Assembly (NCBI RefSeq): GCF_000711245.1
Contig: NZ_JOMH01000001.1
Location: 924,830 to 988,829, forward strand
Length of the DNA: 64,000 nt
Direction: 5' to 3'
DNA from: Polycyclovorans algicola TG408
GTDB lineage: Bacteria; Pseudomonadota; Gammaproteobacteria; Nevskiales; Nevskiaceae
Below, piece by piece: positions 1-9,161 of the stretch. Position 1 is the first letter of the stretch. Every line of letters begins with the position of its first letter. A model generated the notes under the pieces. It worked only from the letters and a program-made list of their open reading frames with translations. It was not told the origin of the DNA and did not search any database. The position numbers and the translations under genes were made by a program.

Positions 1-576
1 GCCGTCGCGCAGAAACTGATCGAGCAGGTAGCCGTTGGCGTTGTGGACCTCCACGCCGTCAAAGCCGGCGCGCTTGGCGTTCTCGGCCGCGCGGCGGTAC
101 TGCTCGATGATGCCGGGGATCTCGTGCGCTTCCAGCGCCCGGGGCGTGACAAAGTCTTGCGGGCCGTCGTAGGTCAGCGCCTTGCCGGCTGGTTTGATGG
201 CACTGGGCGCTACCGGAAGTTGGCCGTCCGGTTGCAGGCTGGGGTGCGAGATGCGCCCCACGTGCCACAACTGCAACACGATGCGCCCGCCGGCGGCGTG
301 CACGGCGTCGGTCACGGTTTTCCAGCCGGCGACCTGCGCCTTGCTGTGGATGCCCGGGGTGCTGGGATACCCCACGCCCTCGGGGCAGATTTGCGTGGCC
401 TCGGAAATGATCAGCCCGGCACTGGCACGCTGCCGGTAGTACTCCACGTTCAGCGCCTGCGGCACGTTGTCCGGGCCGGCGCGGTTGCGGGTGAGCGGCG
501 CCATCACGACGCGGTTGGGCAGGTTGAGCGCGCCCATCTTCAGGGGCTGAAACAACGGTGAATCAGTGGCGGTCAT
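1..576 (-). CDS. Old-yellow-enzyme family alkene reductase (partial)
   Basis: N-terminal 192 residues of an NADH:flavin oxidoreductase of the old yellow enzyme family; the C-terminus lies beyond the left edge. Such FMN enzymes reduce activated C=C bonds of enals, maleimides and nitro compounds with NAD(P)H in the cytoplasm. Visible signatures are the N-terminal PLKMG and NRVVMAPLTR segments, EYYRQRASAGLIISEAT, QLWHVGRISH, and the active-site pair in HNANGYLLDQF near residue 180. The start (ATG at 576) gives the usual N-terminus. It lies 41 nt downstream of a TetR gene on the same strand, so the two probably form an operon similar in logic to E. coli nemR-nemA. Confidence 0.9.
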   Translation of the reverse strand, partial: MTATDSPLFQPLKMGALNLPNRVVMAPLTRNRAGPDNVPQALNVEYYRQRASAGLIISEATQICPEGVGYPSTPGIHSKAQVAGWKTVTDAVHAAGGRIVLQLWHVGRISHPSLQPDGQLPVAPSAIKPAGKALTYDGPQDFVTPRALEAHEIPGIIEQYRRAAENAKRAGFDGVEVHNANGYLLDQFLRDG

Positions 577-617
577 GCGGGTTCCAATGAATGTGAAATG
601 GATGTGCTGGCGATGGC

Positions 618-1244
618 TCAGGCCGAGCGCAGCACCTGAGCAAAGAACAGATCAATGAAGGCACGCAGCGGCGCCGGCTCGTGCGTCACCTTTGCGCGCA
701 GCAGCGCGCCTTCCCAGCCCGAGAGCAGAAACTCGGCCAGTTGCGGGCTGGCGATGTCGTTGGTGAAATCGCCGCGTGTCCGCGCTTCTTCCAGGCACGC
801 GGCAAAGCGGTCCACCCAGCCGCTGAACACCTGGTCCAGCCGTGCGCGGAAGGCGGGGTGTCGCCCGGCCAGTTCCTGGCCCAGATTGCCGATCAGGCAG
901 CCGCTGCAAAAATCGGCCTTGATCATGTCGGCCATGCCAGTTTCAAGGTAGCCGCGCAGGCGCCTCAGCGGCGCCATTCTGGGACGGTTGAGCGCCACGT
1001 CGAGCTTGCTGCGATAATGCGCGTCGAAGCGGTCAATCACTGCAAAGCCAAAGTCTTCCTTGTTGGAGAAGTAGTAATAGAACGAACCCTTGGGCACGCC
1101 CGCCGCCAGCACGATGGCGTTGATGCCGGTGTTGTTGTAGCCCTGCGCGTTGATCAGCCCGCTGCCGACATCCAGCAGGCGCTCACGCGTCTCGGCGGCG
1201 GGGCGGCGGGTATTGTGCGGCGTCGTGGCTGCATTGAGGCTCAT
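618..1244 (-). CDS. TetR/AcrR family transcriptional regulator
   Basis: A 208-residue TetR-type repressor. The helix-turn-helix lies at about residues 20-65: TRERLLDVGSGLI, then GINAIVLAAGVPKGSFYYYF and NKEDFG, the typical recognition helix. The C-terminal part is the ligand/dimerisation region and includes the cysteine pair FCSGCLIGN near residue 110, typical of the NemR/AcuR-like branch with TetR_C-type domains. The ATG at 1244 is preferred over the longer open frame because it gives a standard short TetR N-terminus and sits just inside a likely operator (1253-1273). It probably represses itself and the downstream alkene reductase and is released by electrophiles; the ligand is inference. 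Confidence 0.88.
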   Translation of the reverse strand: MSLNAATTPHNTRRPAAETRERLLDVGSGLINAQGYNNTGINAIVLAAGVPKGSFYYYFSNKEDFGFAVIDRFDAHYRSKLDVALNRPRMAPLRRLRGYLETGMADMIKADFCSGCLIGNLGQELAGRHPAFRARLDQVFSGWVDRFAACLEEARTRGDFTNDIASPQLAEFLLSGWEGALLRAKVTHEPAPLRAFIDLFFAQVLRSA

Positions 1245-1252
1245 GTTTACGA

Positions 1253-1273
1253 TAGTAGACCAGTCGTCTAGTA
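1253..1273. promoter_or_regulatory. Probable TetR operator (inverted repeat)
   Basis: Inverted repeat TAGTAGAC-CAGTC-GTCTAGTA, 8-bp arms with one mismatch pair around a 5-bp centre, immediately upstream of the TetR start codon at 1244. TetR regulators typically bind such 15-21-bp palindromes next to their own start. The pyruvate carboxylase gene starts 117 bp away on the other side, so the site could influence both directions, though control of the TetR/alkene reductase operon is more likely. Confidence 0.6.
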
Positions 1274-1389
1274 ATCGGGTACCCACTCTTTCCAATAGGG
1301 CCGCCCGTTGATATTCAGGTAGATTCTGAACATCACATCGATGCCATTGAGCGTGCCCGCGCGCGCCACAACATTCCAAGGGGAAGCTG

Positions 1390-4300
1390 ATGCGCCCAAT
1401 CCGCAAGCTGCTGGTCGCCAACCGGTCCGAGATCGCCATCCGCGTGATGCGCGCCGCCGCCGAGCTGGACATCCGCACCGTGGCCATTTACGCCCGCGAA
1501 GACCGCTTTTCGCTGCATCGCTTCAAGGCCGACGAAAGCTACATGGTCGGTGAAGGCGCCAAGCCCATTGCCGCCTATCAGGCCATTGACGACATCATCA
1601 GCGTTGCCAAAGCGGCGGGCGTCGATGCCATTCACCCCGGCTACGGCTTCCTCTCGGAGAACCCGGATTTTGCCGAGGCTTGCGCGGCGGCGGGCATCAC
1701 CTTTATCGGTCCAACGCCGACGGTGATGCGCACGCTGGGCAACAAGATTGCTGCGCGCAAGGCGGCTGAGTCCGCCGGCGTTCCAACCATGCCCGCGAGT
1801 GCCGCGCTGCCGGATGATCGCGACGCCTGCCGGAAAATTGCCGAAGAGATTGGCTACCCGCTGATGCTCAAGGCCAGTTGGGGTGGCGGCGGTCGCGGCA
1901 TGCGCGTGGTACGCAATGTTGAAGAACTCGACGGCGCAGTGCCGGTGGCGCGGCGCGAGGCCAAGAGCGCCTTCGGCAATGACGAGGTGTATCTCGAAAA
2001 GCTGGTGGAGCGCGCCCGCCATGTTGAAGTGCAGTTGCTGGGCGACACCCACGGCCAACTGGTGCATCTGTTTGAGCGCGACTGCTCGGTGCAGCGTCGC
2101 CATCAGAAGGTGGTGGAGCGCGCACCGGCTATCTTCCTCACCCAGGAACAGCGCGAGGCGATGTGCAACGCTGCGCTGAAGCTGGGTCGCGAGGTGAACT
2201 ACACCCACGCCGGCACAGTGGAATTTTTGGTTGATGCTGACACCGGCGCGTTCTACTTCATCGAGGTGAATCCACGCATCCAGGTTGAGCACACGGTGAC
2301 CGAAGAGATCACCGGCATCGATATCGTCAAGGCGCAGATCCACATCAGCGAAGGCGCGCGCATCGGCAGCGATGAATGTGGCGTACCGGCGCAAGAAAAT
2401 ATCGTGATGCACGGCCACGCGCTGCAATGCCGCGTCACCACCGAAGACCCGGAGAAAGGCTTTCAGCCGGACTACGGCCGCCTCGGCGTGTACCGCAGCG
2501 CGTCGGGTTTTGGCGTGCGGCTGGATGGCGGCACCGCCTATTCGGGTGCGGTGATCACCCCGTACTATGACTCGCTGCTGGTCAAGGTCACCTGCTGGGC
2601 ACCGCGCCCCGGCGAGGCCATTCGCCGCATGGACCGCGCGCTGCGCGAGTTCCGCATTCGCGGCCTGTCGAGCAACCTCGCGTTCCTCGAGAACGTGATC
2701 AATCACCCGACGTTTCAGTCGGGCGAGGCGACCACCAAGTTCATTGACCAGACGCCCGAGCTGTTCGAGTTCACCGCGCGGCGCGACCGCGCCACCAAGC
2801 TGCTGCGCTTCATGGGCGAGGTGATCGTCAACGGCAACCCCGAGATGAAGGGCCGCACCCAGGTCACGCCCACGCCCGAAAAGCCGATCAGGCCCAAGTG
2901 CGACCTCAACCAGCCGGTGCCCGATGGCCACCGCCAGAAGCTGCTCAAGCTGGGCGCCAAGGGCTTTTCCGACTGGATGCTGGAACAGCCGCAGGTGCTG
3001 CTCACCGACACCACCATGCGCGATGCGCACCAGTCGCTGTTCGCCACGCGCATGCGCAGCCACGACATGCTGGCCATCGCGCCGCATTACGCGCGCATGC
3101 TGCCGGGGCTGTTCTCGCTGGAATGTTGGGGCGGCGCCACCTTTGACGTGGCCATGCGCTTCCTCAAGGAAGACCCTTGGGCGCGGCTGGAAAAGCTTCG
3201 CGCCGCGATGCCCAACCATTTGTTGCAGATGCTCCTGCGCGCCTCGAATGCCGTTGGATACACCAACTACCCCGACAACGTGGTGCGTCATTTCGTGCAG
3301 CAGGCGCACGCCGGCGGCATCGACTTGTTCCGCGTGTTCGACTCGCTGAACAGCGTCGACAACATGCGCGTGGCGATGGACGCGGTGCTGGAAACCGGCG
3401 CGCTGTGCGAAGCCGCGCTCTGCTATTCCGGCGACCTGTTCGACGCCAAGCGGCCCAAGTACAACCTCGACTACTACCTGCGCATGGCGCGCGAACTGAA
3501 GGCGGCCGGCGCGCACATCATCGGCATCAAGGACATGGCCGGCGTCTGCAAACCGCACGCCGCGCACGCGCTGGTCAGCGCGCTCAAGCACGAGATCGAC
3601 CTGCCGATTCACTTCCACACCCACGACACCAGCGGCATCAGCGCCGCCAGCGTTCTGGCCGCGATTGATGCCGGCTGCGATGCCGTCGATGGCGCGCTCG
3701 ACAGCATGAGCGGGCTCACCTCGCAACCCAATCTGGGCGCCATCGCCGCCTCGCTGGCCGGCACCCTGCGCGACCCCGGCATCTCGCTGGAGGCCATGCA
3801 GGCCATCTCGCAATACTGGGAGGGCGTGCGTCGTTACTACGCGCCGTTCGAGTCCGACATCCGCTCTGGCACCGCCGACGTGTACCGCCACGAAATGCCC
3901 GGCGGCCAGTACACCAACCTGCGCGAACAGGCGCGGGGCCTGGGGTTGCAGGCGCGCTGGCCGGAAGTCAGCCGCGCCTACGCCACGGTGAATCAATTGT
4001 TCGGTGACATCGTCAAGGTCACGCCCACCTCCAAGGTGGTCGGCGACATGGCGCTGTTCATGGTCGCCAACGACCTCACCGCCGAAGCGGTGCTCGACCC
4101 GGATCGTGAAATCGCCTTTCCGGACTCGGTGGTGTCGCTGATGAAGGGTGAGCTGGGCTTCCCGGCAGACGGCTTCCCGGCCGCGTTGCAGGCCAAGGTG
4201 CTGGCCGGTGCCGAGCCGCTGAAGGGTCGTGCCGGGGCGTTACTGCCGCCGGTGGACCTTGACGCCGCGCGCGCCGCGCTGTCAGAAGGCGCCGAGGAAC

Positions 4301-4836
4301 CCGCCACCGACTTCGACCTGTCGAGCCATCTGCTGTACCCCAAGGTGCACGCCGATTTTCAGCGCCACACCGCCGAGTTTGGTGACGTTTCGGCCATCCC
4401 CACGCCGGTATTTTTCAGCGGGCTGAGTGAAGGCGAAGAAACCGCTGTCGAGATCGAGCCGGGCAAGACGCTGATCATCAAGTTGTCGGGTCAGGCTGAC
4501 GCCAACGAGGCAGGTGAGGTCAAACTGTTCTTCGAGCTCAACGGCCAGCCACGCACCGTGCGCGTGCCGCGCGCCGGCGCGAAGACCGCAGAGGCGGCGC
4601 GCAAGGCCGAGGACGGCAACCCGCTGCAGGTGGGCGCGCCGATGCCGGGCATGATCGCCACCGTTGCAGTGAAGCCGGGGCAGAAGGTGAAGAAGGGTGA
4701 TCCGCTGTTGTCACTCGAAGCGATGAAAATGGAAACCCAACTGCGTGCCGAGCGCGATGGCGTCGTCAGTGAGGTCATCGCCAAGCCTGGCCTCACGGTG
4801 GAGGCCCACGACCTGCTGATCAGTTTCGAGGCTTGA
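1390..4836 (+). CDS. pyc: Pyruvate carboxylase, single-chain
   Basis: A full-length 1148-residue biotin-dependent pyruvate carboxylase that makes oxaloacetate from pyruvate, bicarbonate and ATP to refill the TCA cycle. Domains in order: biotin carboxylase (about 1-455, with the ATP-grasp glycine loop GGGGRGMRVV and EVNPRIQVEHTVTE), carboxyltransferase (about 535-800, starting TDTTMRDAHQSL, metal ligands in HFHTHDTSG), the tetramerisation segment, and biotinyl carrier domain (about 1075-1148) with biotinylated Lys1113 in EAMKMETQ. The ATG follows AAGGGGAAG. It stands alone, converging with a hydratase gene whose 3' end it overlaps by 17 bp. Many gammaproteobacteria lack this alpha4-type enzyme or use PEP carboxylase instead. 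Confidence 0.97.
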   Translation: MRPIRKLLVANRSEIAIRVMRAAAELDIRTVAIYAREDRFSLHRFKADESYMVGEGAKPIAAYQAIDDIISVAKAAGVDAIHPGYGFLSENPDFAEACAAAGITFIGPTPTVMRTLGNKIAARKAAESAGVPTMPASAALPDDRDACRKIAEEIGYPLMLKASWGGGGRGMRVVRNVEELDGAVPVARREAKSAFGNDEVYLEKLVERARHVEVQLLGDTHGQLVHLFERDCSVQRRHQKVVERAPAIFLTQEQREAMCNAALKLGREVNYTHAGTVEFLVDADTGAFYFIEVNPRIQVEHTVTEEITGIDIVKAQIHISEGARIGSDECGVPAQENIVMHGHALQCRVTTEDPEKGFQPDYGRLGVYRSASGFGVRLDGGTAYSGAVITPYYDSLLVKVTCWAPRPGEAIRRMDRALREFRIRGLSSNLAFLENVINHPTFQSGEATTKFIDQTPELFEFTARRDRATKLLRFMGEVIVNGNPEMKGRTQVTPTPEKPIRPKCDLNQPVPDGHRQKLLKLGAKGFSDWMLEQPQVLLTDTTMRDAHQSLFATRMRSHDMLAIAPHYARMLPGLFSLECWGGATFDVAMRFLKEDPWARLEKLRAAMPNHLLQMLLRASNAVGYTNYPDNVVRHFVQQAHAGGIDLFRVFDSLNSVDNMRVAMDAVLETGALCEAALCYSGDLFDAKRPKYNLDYYLRMARELKAAGAHIIGIKDMAGVCKPHAAHALVSALKHEIDLPIHFHTHDTSGISAASVLAAIDAGCDAVDGALDSMSGLTSQPNLGAIAASLAGTLRDPGISLEAMQAISQYWEGVRRYYAPFESDIRSGTADVYRHEMPGGQYTNLREQARGLGLQARWPEVSRAYATVNQLFGDIVKVTPTSKVVGDMALFMVANDLTAEAVLDPDREIAFPDSVVSLMKGELGFPADGFPAALQAKVLAGAEPLKGRAGALLPPVDLDAARAALSEGAEEPATDFDLSSHLLYPKVHADFQRHTAEFGDVSAIPTPVFFSGLSEGEETAVEIEPGKTLIIKLSGQADANEAGEVKLFFELNGQPRTVRVPRAGAKTAEAARKAEDGNPLQVGAPMPGMIATVAVKPGQKVKKGDPLLSLEAMKMETQLRAERDGVVSEVIAKPGLTVEAHDLLISFEA

Positions 4837-5620
4837 GCGCGGCGTCCATCGCCGCTTGATGCTCTGGCGTTTCATGCGCAATGGCCTGGTAGCTGGCCGA
4901 CAACGCCAGCACGTCGTGCAGGCGCTGATGCTGGCCCTCACGCAGCAAGCGCTTGGCCAGTCGCGTGGCGGGGGCGGGATTGGCGGTGATTCGCACGGCC
5001 AGTTGTTGCGCGGTCGCCATCAGGTCTGACGGCGGCACCACGCGGCTTACCAGCCCGCAGACCAGCGCCTCGTCGGCGGTGATGGCGTCGCCAGTGAGGA
5101 TCATCTCGGCCGCCCGGGCCTGCCCCACCGCGCGCGGCAAAATCCACGCGCCGCCGTCACCGGGAATGATGCCGAGCTTCACAAAGCTGCTAGCGAAACG
5201 CGCGCCCTCAACCGTGATGCGCAAGTCGCACAGGCAAGCCATGTCCAGCCCCAAGCCCATCGCCGGACCGTTGAGTGCGGCGATCATCGGTAGCTCGCAA
5301 TCCCACAGCGCGCGAATCATCTGCTGCACGCCGCGTTCGTAGTTTTGGCGGGTCTCGTCGGGGCGCGATCTGGGGCCGATGCCCTGGCCGGATTGCAGCG
5401 CCTTCAGGTCGCCGCCTGCGCAGAAGGCACTGCCCGCGCCGGTGAGGATCAGGCAGGCCACGCCCCCGGTGCGTTGCGCGCGGATCAGCGCGGCGGCCAC
5501 GGCGTCGCAGTCCTCGACGGTGGCGATGGCGTTGCGCCGTTCGGGGCGATTCAAGGTCAGGGTTGCGACCGCACCGTCGAGGGTCAGGCGGGCAAATTCG
5601 GTGGCAGCGTCCATGGTCAT
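4820..5620 (-). CDS. Enoyl-CoA hydratase/isomerase family protein
   Basis: A 266-residue crotonase-fold protein. It shows LTLNRPERRNAI near residue 20, the oxyanion-hole segment GAGSAFCAGGDLKAL near residue 68, and the second oxyanion-hole region ALNGPAMGLGLDMACLCDLRI, followed by ASSFVKLGIIPGDGGAWILPR. The E/D catalytic positions are consistent with a hydratase acting on acyl-CoA in beta-oxidation or a related route; the exact substrate cannot be read. Two in-frame ATGs (5620 and 5614) are equally plausible starts. It is monocistronic and converges on pyc with a 17-bp 3' overlap. Confidence 0.9.
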   Translation of the reverse strand: MTMDAATEFARLTLDGAVATLTLNRPERRNAIATVEDCDAVAAALIRAQRTGGVACLILTGAGSAFCAGGDLKALQSGQGIGPRSRPDETRQNYERGVQQMIRALWDCELPMIAALNGPAMGLGLDMACLCDLRITVEGARFASSFVKLGIIPGDGGAWILPRAVGQARAAEMILTGDAITADEALVCGLVSRVVPPSDLMATAQQLAVRITANPAPATRLAKRLLREGQHQRLHDVLALSASYQAIAHETPEHQAAMDAALKPRN

Positions 5621-5689
5621 CGCGTCTTCGGGTGAGCGGCCATTGTGTCTGCCCCAGTCTTGGCACGCGCGGCGCGGCATGATGAGCGC

Positions 5690-5836
5690 ATGGCGCACCA
5701 CAAACCGAATTTGCCCGAGAAGGTCTGCGCCCGTTGCGGCCGACCCTTCACGTGGCGCAAGAAGTGGGAAAAAGTCTGGCATGACGTGAAGTTCTGCTCG
5801 GACGCCTGCCGCAATGGAAAGGTGCCGCGTGCGTAA
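5690..5836 (+). CDS. DUF2256 small cysteine-rich protein
   Basis: A 48-residue protein with two cysteine pairs, [14 protein letters not shown] and FCSDACR, matching the DUF2256 pattern. The four cysteines suggest a single zinc site; the basic, tryptophan-rich middle could bind nucleic acid. The function is unknown. It overlaps the start of the downstream FeS-type photolyase gene by 8 bp (or 23 bp with the alternative start), so the two are translated together. Members of this family are, from memory, often found beside cryptochrome/photolyase-related genes. Confidence 0.82.
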   Translation: MAHHKPNLPEKVCARCGRPFTWRKKWEKVWHDVKFCSDACRNGKVPRA

Positions 5837-7373
5837 TCTGGTCATCGTGCTGGGCGATCAACTCGACGACGACAGCGCCGCCTTCGACGGCTTCGACCCT
5901 GCCGAAGACGCCATCTGGATGGCCGAGGTGCCTGCCGAGGCCACGTACGTGTGGAGTCACAAGGCGCGCATCACGATCTTTCTGGCGGCCATGCGCCACT
6001 TCGCCGACGCCCTGCGTGATCGCGGCTGGACCGTGCACTACCGCACCACTGGCGATCATGCTGAGACCACGCTGGCGGCCGCGCTCGCCGCCGACCTGGC
6101 AACGCTGAGGCCGGAGCGGGTCATCGTGGTCGAGCCCGGCGAATGGCGGTTGTGGGGCGAACTGGCGGACACCTGCGCAGCGGCGCGCGTGGCGTTCGAG
6201 CAGCGGGCCGATACGCACTTCATCAACCCGCTCTCCGACTTTGCCGCGTGGATGGACGGCCGCAAGCAGCCGCGCATGGAGCACTTCTATCGGCTCATGC
6301 GCCAGCGCACCGGCTGGTTGATGCACGGCCGCGAGCCGGTCGGCGGGCAGTGGAATTTCGACCACGACAACCGCGAAGCCTTTGGCAAGGACGGTCCCGG
6401 CGTGGTGCCGGCGCCGCTGCGCTTCCCGCCGGATGCGATCACCACCGCTGTGATCGAAACGGTCAACACGCGTTACGCCGATCACCCCGGGGCACTGGAC
6501 GCCTTCGACTGGCCAGTGACCCGCGACGAAGCCCTTGAAGCCCTCGATGACTTCATCACCGTGCGGCTGCCCAAGTTCGGCACGCATCAGGATGCGATGT
6601 GGATTGGCGAGCCATGGCTGTTTCACGCGCGGCTGTCGGCGGCGCTGAACCTGAAGCTGCTCAACCCGCGCGAAGTCTGCGAGGCGGCCATCGGCGCGCA
6701 TCGCGACGGCACCGCGCCACTGGCGGCGGTCGAAGGCTTCGTGCGGCAGATTCTCGGTTGGCGCGAGTACGTGCGCGGCCTGTATTTCCACCGCATGCCG
6801 GGGTATCTGGACGACAACGCGCTGGGTGCCGAACAGCCCTTGCCGGCGTTTTACTGGACCAGTGACACCGAGATGCGCTGTCTCTCGGAAACCATCGGCG
6901 ACACGCTCAAGCACGGCTACGCCCATCACATTCAGCGGCTGATGGTCACCGGCCTGTTCGCTCTGCTGTTCGGTGTGCGCCCGCGCGAAGTGCACCAGTG
7001 GTATCTGGCGGTGTACGTCGATGCGGTGGAATGGGTGGAGGCGCCCAACACCCTGGGCATGAGCCAGTTTGCCGACGGCGGCGTGATGGCCAGCAAGCCG
7101 TATGCGGCATCGGGCAAGTACATCCAGCGCATGAGCAATTACTGCACCGGGTGCCGGTTTGACCCTGCGCAGAAGACCGGCCCCGACGCCTGCCCGTTCA
7201 CCACGCTTTACTGGGACTTCCTGGGCCGTCACCAAGAACGTTTCGCCGACCACCCGCGGCTGAAGATGCAGATTCGCAATCTGGCCCGGCTGGACGATGC
7301 CGAGCGTGATGCGATTCGCGCGCAGGCCGGGGCGTTGCGGGAATCATGGTCGGGTTCAGCCCGTCAGCGCTGA
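5829..7373 (+). CDS. FeS-type cryptochrome/(6-4) photolyase family protein
   Basis: About 514 residues, similar in length and layout to the bacterial FeS photolyases (FeS-BCP/CryPro, e.g. PhrB of Agrobacterium), which repair UV (6-4) photoproducts with FAD and a lumazine antenna. The N-terminal Rossmann part begins [14 protein letters not shown]; the FAD-binding half contains [18 protein letters not shown] and [16 protein letters not shown]. The four 4Fe-4S ligands are present: Cys in EMRCLSETI and the cluster C-x2-C-x12-C in YCTGCRF...[12 protein letters not shown], the same spacing as in PhrB. A GTG at 5829 is preceded by GGAAAGG; an ATG at 5814 in frame is the alternative. Coupled to DUF2256. 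Confidence 0.92.
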   Translation: MRNLVIVLGDQLDDDSAAFDGFDPAEDAIWMAEVPAEATYVWSHKARITIFLAAMRHFADALRDRGWTVHYRTTGDHAETTLAAALAADLATLRPERVIVVEPGEWRLWGELADTCAAARVAFEQRADTHFINPLSDFAAWMDGRKQPRMEHFYRLMRQRTGWLMHGREPVGGQWNFDHDNREAFGKDGPGVVPAPLRFPPDAITTAVIETVNTRYADHPGALDAFDWPVTRDEALEALDDFITVRLPKFGTHQDAMWIGEPWLFHARLSAALNLKLLNPREVCEAAIGAHRDGTAPLAAVEGFVRQILGWREYVRGLYFHRMPGYLDDNALGAEQPLPAFYWTSDTEMRCLSETIGDTLKHGYAHHIQRLMVTGLFALLFGVRPREVHQWYLAVYVDAVEWVEAPNTLGMSQFADGGVMASKPYAASGKYIQRMSNYCTGCRFDPAQKTGPDACPFTTLYWDFLGRHQERFADHPRLKMQIRNLARLDDAERDAIRAQAGALRESWSGSARQR

Positions 7374-8176
7374 ACCCAGTTGGTCGACTTGTTGTGCTTC
7401 AGATACTCCGCCTTCTGCTTGGGCGACATCAGATCCTTGGCCGGAAACCACGGTAAGTGCAGCGCGCGGTAATCGCCTGCGATGCGCAGCGCCTCGAAGA
7501 AATCGCCGTGGTAGTGCGCCTTGTTGTACACCGCGAAGGTGGTGTCGATCTTCGCCACGTACAGGGCCAAGCCCGGATGGTCGAGTTTCATCCGCCAGTA
7601 CTGCGATTCCCAGCTGCGGATGGTGTAGGGCTTCTCGATGGTCAGCGGGCGGTATTGCGACAGGGTGAAGCGGGTGTCTGACAGCGCGGCCTCATCGCTG
7701 ATGTCGAGCGCGAAACCCACCTTGTACACCCGGTATTGGTGGGTCAGCTCGGTCAGCACGTCGAGAAAATTATCGGGCAGTGCGTCGCAGAATTGCAGGT
7801 CGGGATCGGTGTAGGCGAACACCTCGGGCAAACGGCGATACACCGGTTCCAGAAAGCCCACCATGTGGCCGAAGTTGTGCGTCGAAAAAATGACCGTGGC
7901 GTCGTCGGCATCGCGCAGTGCCTGCAAGGTCGCCCGCGATGCCGCATCGGTGGAGCGGTTGTCGATGACGATGGGGTTGACACCGAACCGTGACAACTGC
8001 GCGACGGTGTTCTCGACGTAGCGCGCATTGTTGTACGAAATGATCAGCACCGGCATGTGCTTTGGCGCCTTGGCCAGTGCCGCCTCAAGACCGCGCACGA
8101 TGGGCGCGCAGCGTGCTTCGAGCCGGCGCATTCGCCATGCCCATTTCCAGGCGTTGAGGGTCCTCTTGAGGCTCAT
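7364..8176 (-). CDS. Glycosyltransferase-like protein (GT-A fold)
   Basis: A 270-residue protein with GT2-like features: MPVLIISYNNARYVENTV near residue 42, the nucleotide-binding DNRSTD at about 72, and a DPDLQF metal-binding-type motif at about 120. The N-terminal 40 residues are basic and helical. The acceptor and sugar are unknown. It is away from the main LPS locus and converges on the photolyase gene with a 10-bp overlap. The next gene upstream on the same strand (an epimerase) is 19 bp away, so they may be cotranscribed. It may act on cell-surface glycans, but this is inference from fold only. Confidence 0.65.
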   Translation of the reverse strand: MSLKRTLNAWKWAWRMRRLEARCAPIVRGLEAALAKAPKHMPVLIISYNNARYVENTVAQLSRFGVNPIVIDNRSTDAASRATLQALRDADDATVIFSTHNFGHMVGFLEPVYRRLPEVFAYTDPDLQFCDALPDNFLDVLTELTHQYRVYKVGFALDISDEAALSDTRFTLSQYRPLTIEKPYTIRSWESQYWRMKLDHPGLALYVAKIDTTFAVYNKAHYHGDFFEALRIAGDYRALHLPWFPAKDLMSPKQKAEYLKHNKSTNWVQR

Positions 8177-8195
8177 GGCAGGGCGTTGGGTCCGG

Positions 8196-9083
8196 TCACT
8201 TCAGCACTTCTGCGAGGGCTGTATCCAGGGTCGGATAGCGAAACGTGAAGCCTGCCGCCAGCGCCCGCTCGGGCCGGACCTGCTGGCCTTGCAGCAGCAG
8301 TTCATCGGCCATCTCGCCAACCAGCGTGCGCAGTACAAAACCTGGCATCGGCAGGATGGCAGGACGCTTCAAGGCGCGTCCCAGCGCGCGGGTGAAGTCG
8401 GTGTTGCGGGCGGGCTCGGGCGCAGTCCCGTTGAAGGCGCCGCGCAGGTTGTCGTCCTCGACCAGCCGCAGCATCAAGGCGACGAGATCGTCGCGGTGCA
8501 CCCAGCTCATCCACTGCTGGCCGCTGCCCAGCGGACCGCCGAGGCCAAGCTTGAAAGGCGGCAGCATTTGCCCCAGCGCGCCGCCCGGCAACCCCAGCAC
8601 AATGCCGATGCGCACGCAGGCGACGCGCACGCCCAGGGTTTCGGCCGCGTTGGCCACGGCTTCCCACTTGGCGCACAGCTCGGCGGCAAAGCCGTCGCCC
8701 GGGGCGCTGGTTTCGGTCAACACCTCATCGCCGCGTGGGCCGTACCTGCCGATGGCCGAGCCGCTGACCAGCACCTTGGGCGGTGTCGGCCAGCGTTTGA
8801 TGGCATCGAGAAGTCGGGTCGTGGTGCCAATGCGGCTGTCGACGAAAAGCTGTTTGCTGCGCACCGACCAGCGGCGACCGCCAAGGTTTTCGCCCGCCAG
8901 ATTGATCAGCGCATCCGGCGCTGTGGCCAACGTGTCGAGCCGCTCGATGGGCTTAACGCCGCTCGGCAGTCTGACCTGGCGCGTATTGCGTGTCAGCACG
9001 GTCACGGTGTGTCCGGCCGCCTGCAGCGCAGGCAGCAGGGCCGTGCCGATAAAGCCGGTACCGCCGGTGACGAGAACGTTCAT
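8196..9083 (-). CDS. TIGR01777 family NAD-dependent epimerase
   Basis: A 295-residue SDR-type protein of the YfcH/TIGR01777 family. The N-terminal Rossmann loop is VTGGTGFIGTAL; a LINLAGENLGGRRW segment follows near residue 60, VLVSGSAIGRYGPRG near 108 and WMSWVHRDDL near 190. The C-terminal DUF1731-type helical region ends in YPTLDTALAEVL. The physiological substrate of the family is not established. ATG at 9083 gives the canonical start. It is divergent from the TetR gene at 9162 with a 78-bp gap, so that regulator is a candidate controller. Confidence 0.9.
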   Translation of the reverse strand: MNVLVTGGTGFIGTALLPALQAAGHTVTVLTRNTRQVRLPSGVKPIERLDTLATAPDALINLAGENLGGRRWSVRSKQLFVDSRIGTTTRLLDAIKRWPTPPKVLVSGSAIGRYGPRGDEVLTETSAPGDGFAAELCAKWEAVANAAETLGVRVACVRIGIVLGLPGGALGQMLPPFKLGLGGPLGSGQQWMSWVHRDDLVALMLRLVEDDNLRGAFNGTAPEPARNTDFTRALGRALKRPAILPMPGFVLRTLVGEMADELLLQGQQVRPERALAAGFTFRYPTLDTALAEVLK

Positions 9084-9161
9084 GCAATGGCTCGAAGGTC
9101 GGATGTGAGTACGTTACGCAATTCGGGCGTGGCCGGGTTTTCCGGGACTTACACTGTGCGT

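Noticed and set aside
1333-3996. An 887-codon open frame antisense to pyruvate carboxylase
   Set aside because: High-GC codon bias keeps the opposite strand open. The translation is His/Ala/Arg-rich with no domain, and pyc is unambiguous.
5814-5828. ATG 5814 as photolyase start
   Set aside because: It lacks an upstream ribosome binding site and adds MERCR before the conserved N-terminus; GTG 5829 has GGAAAGG. It remains an alternative.
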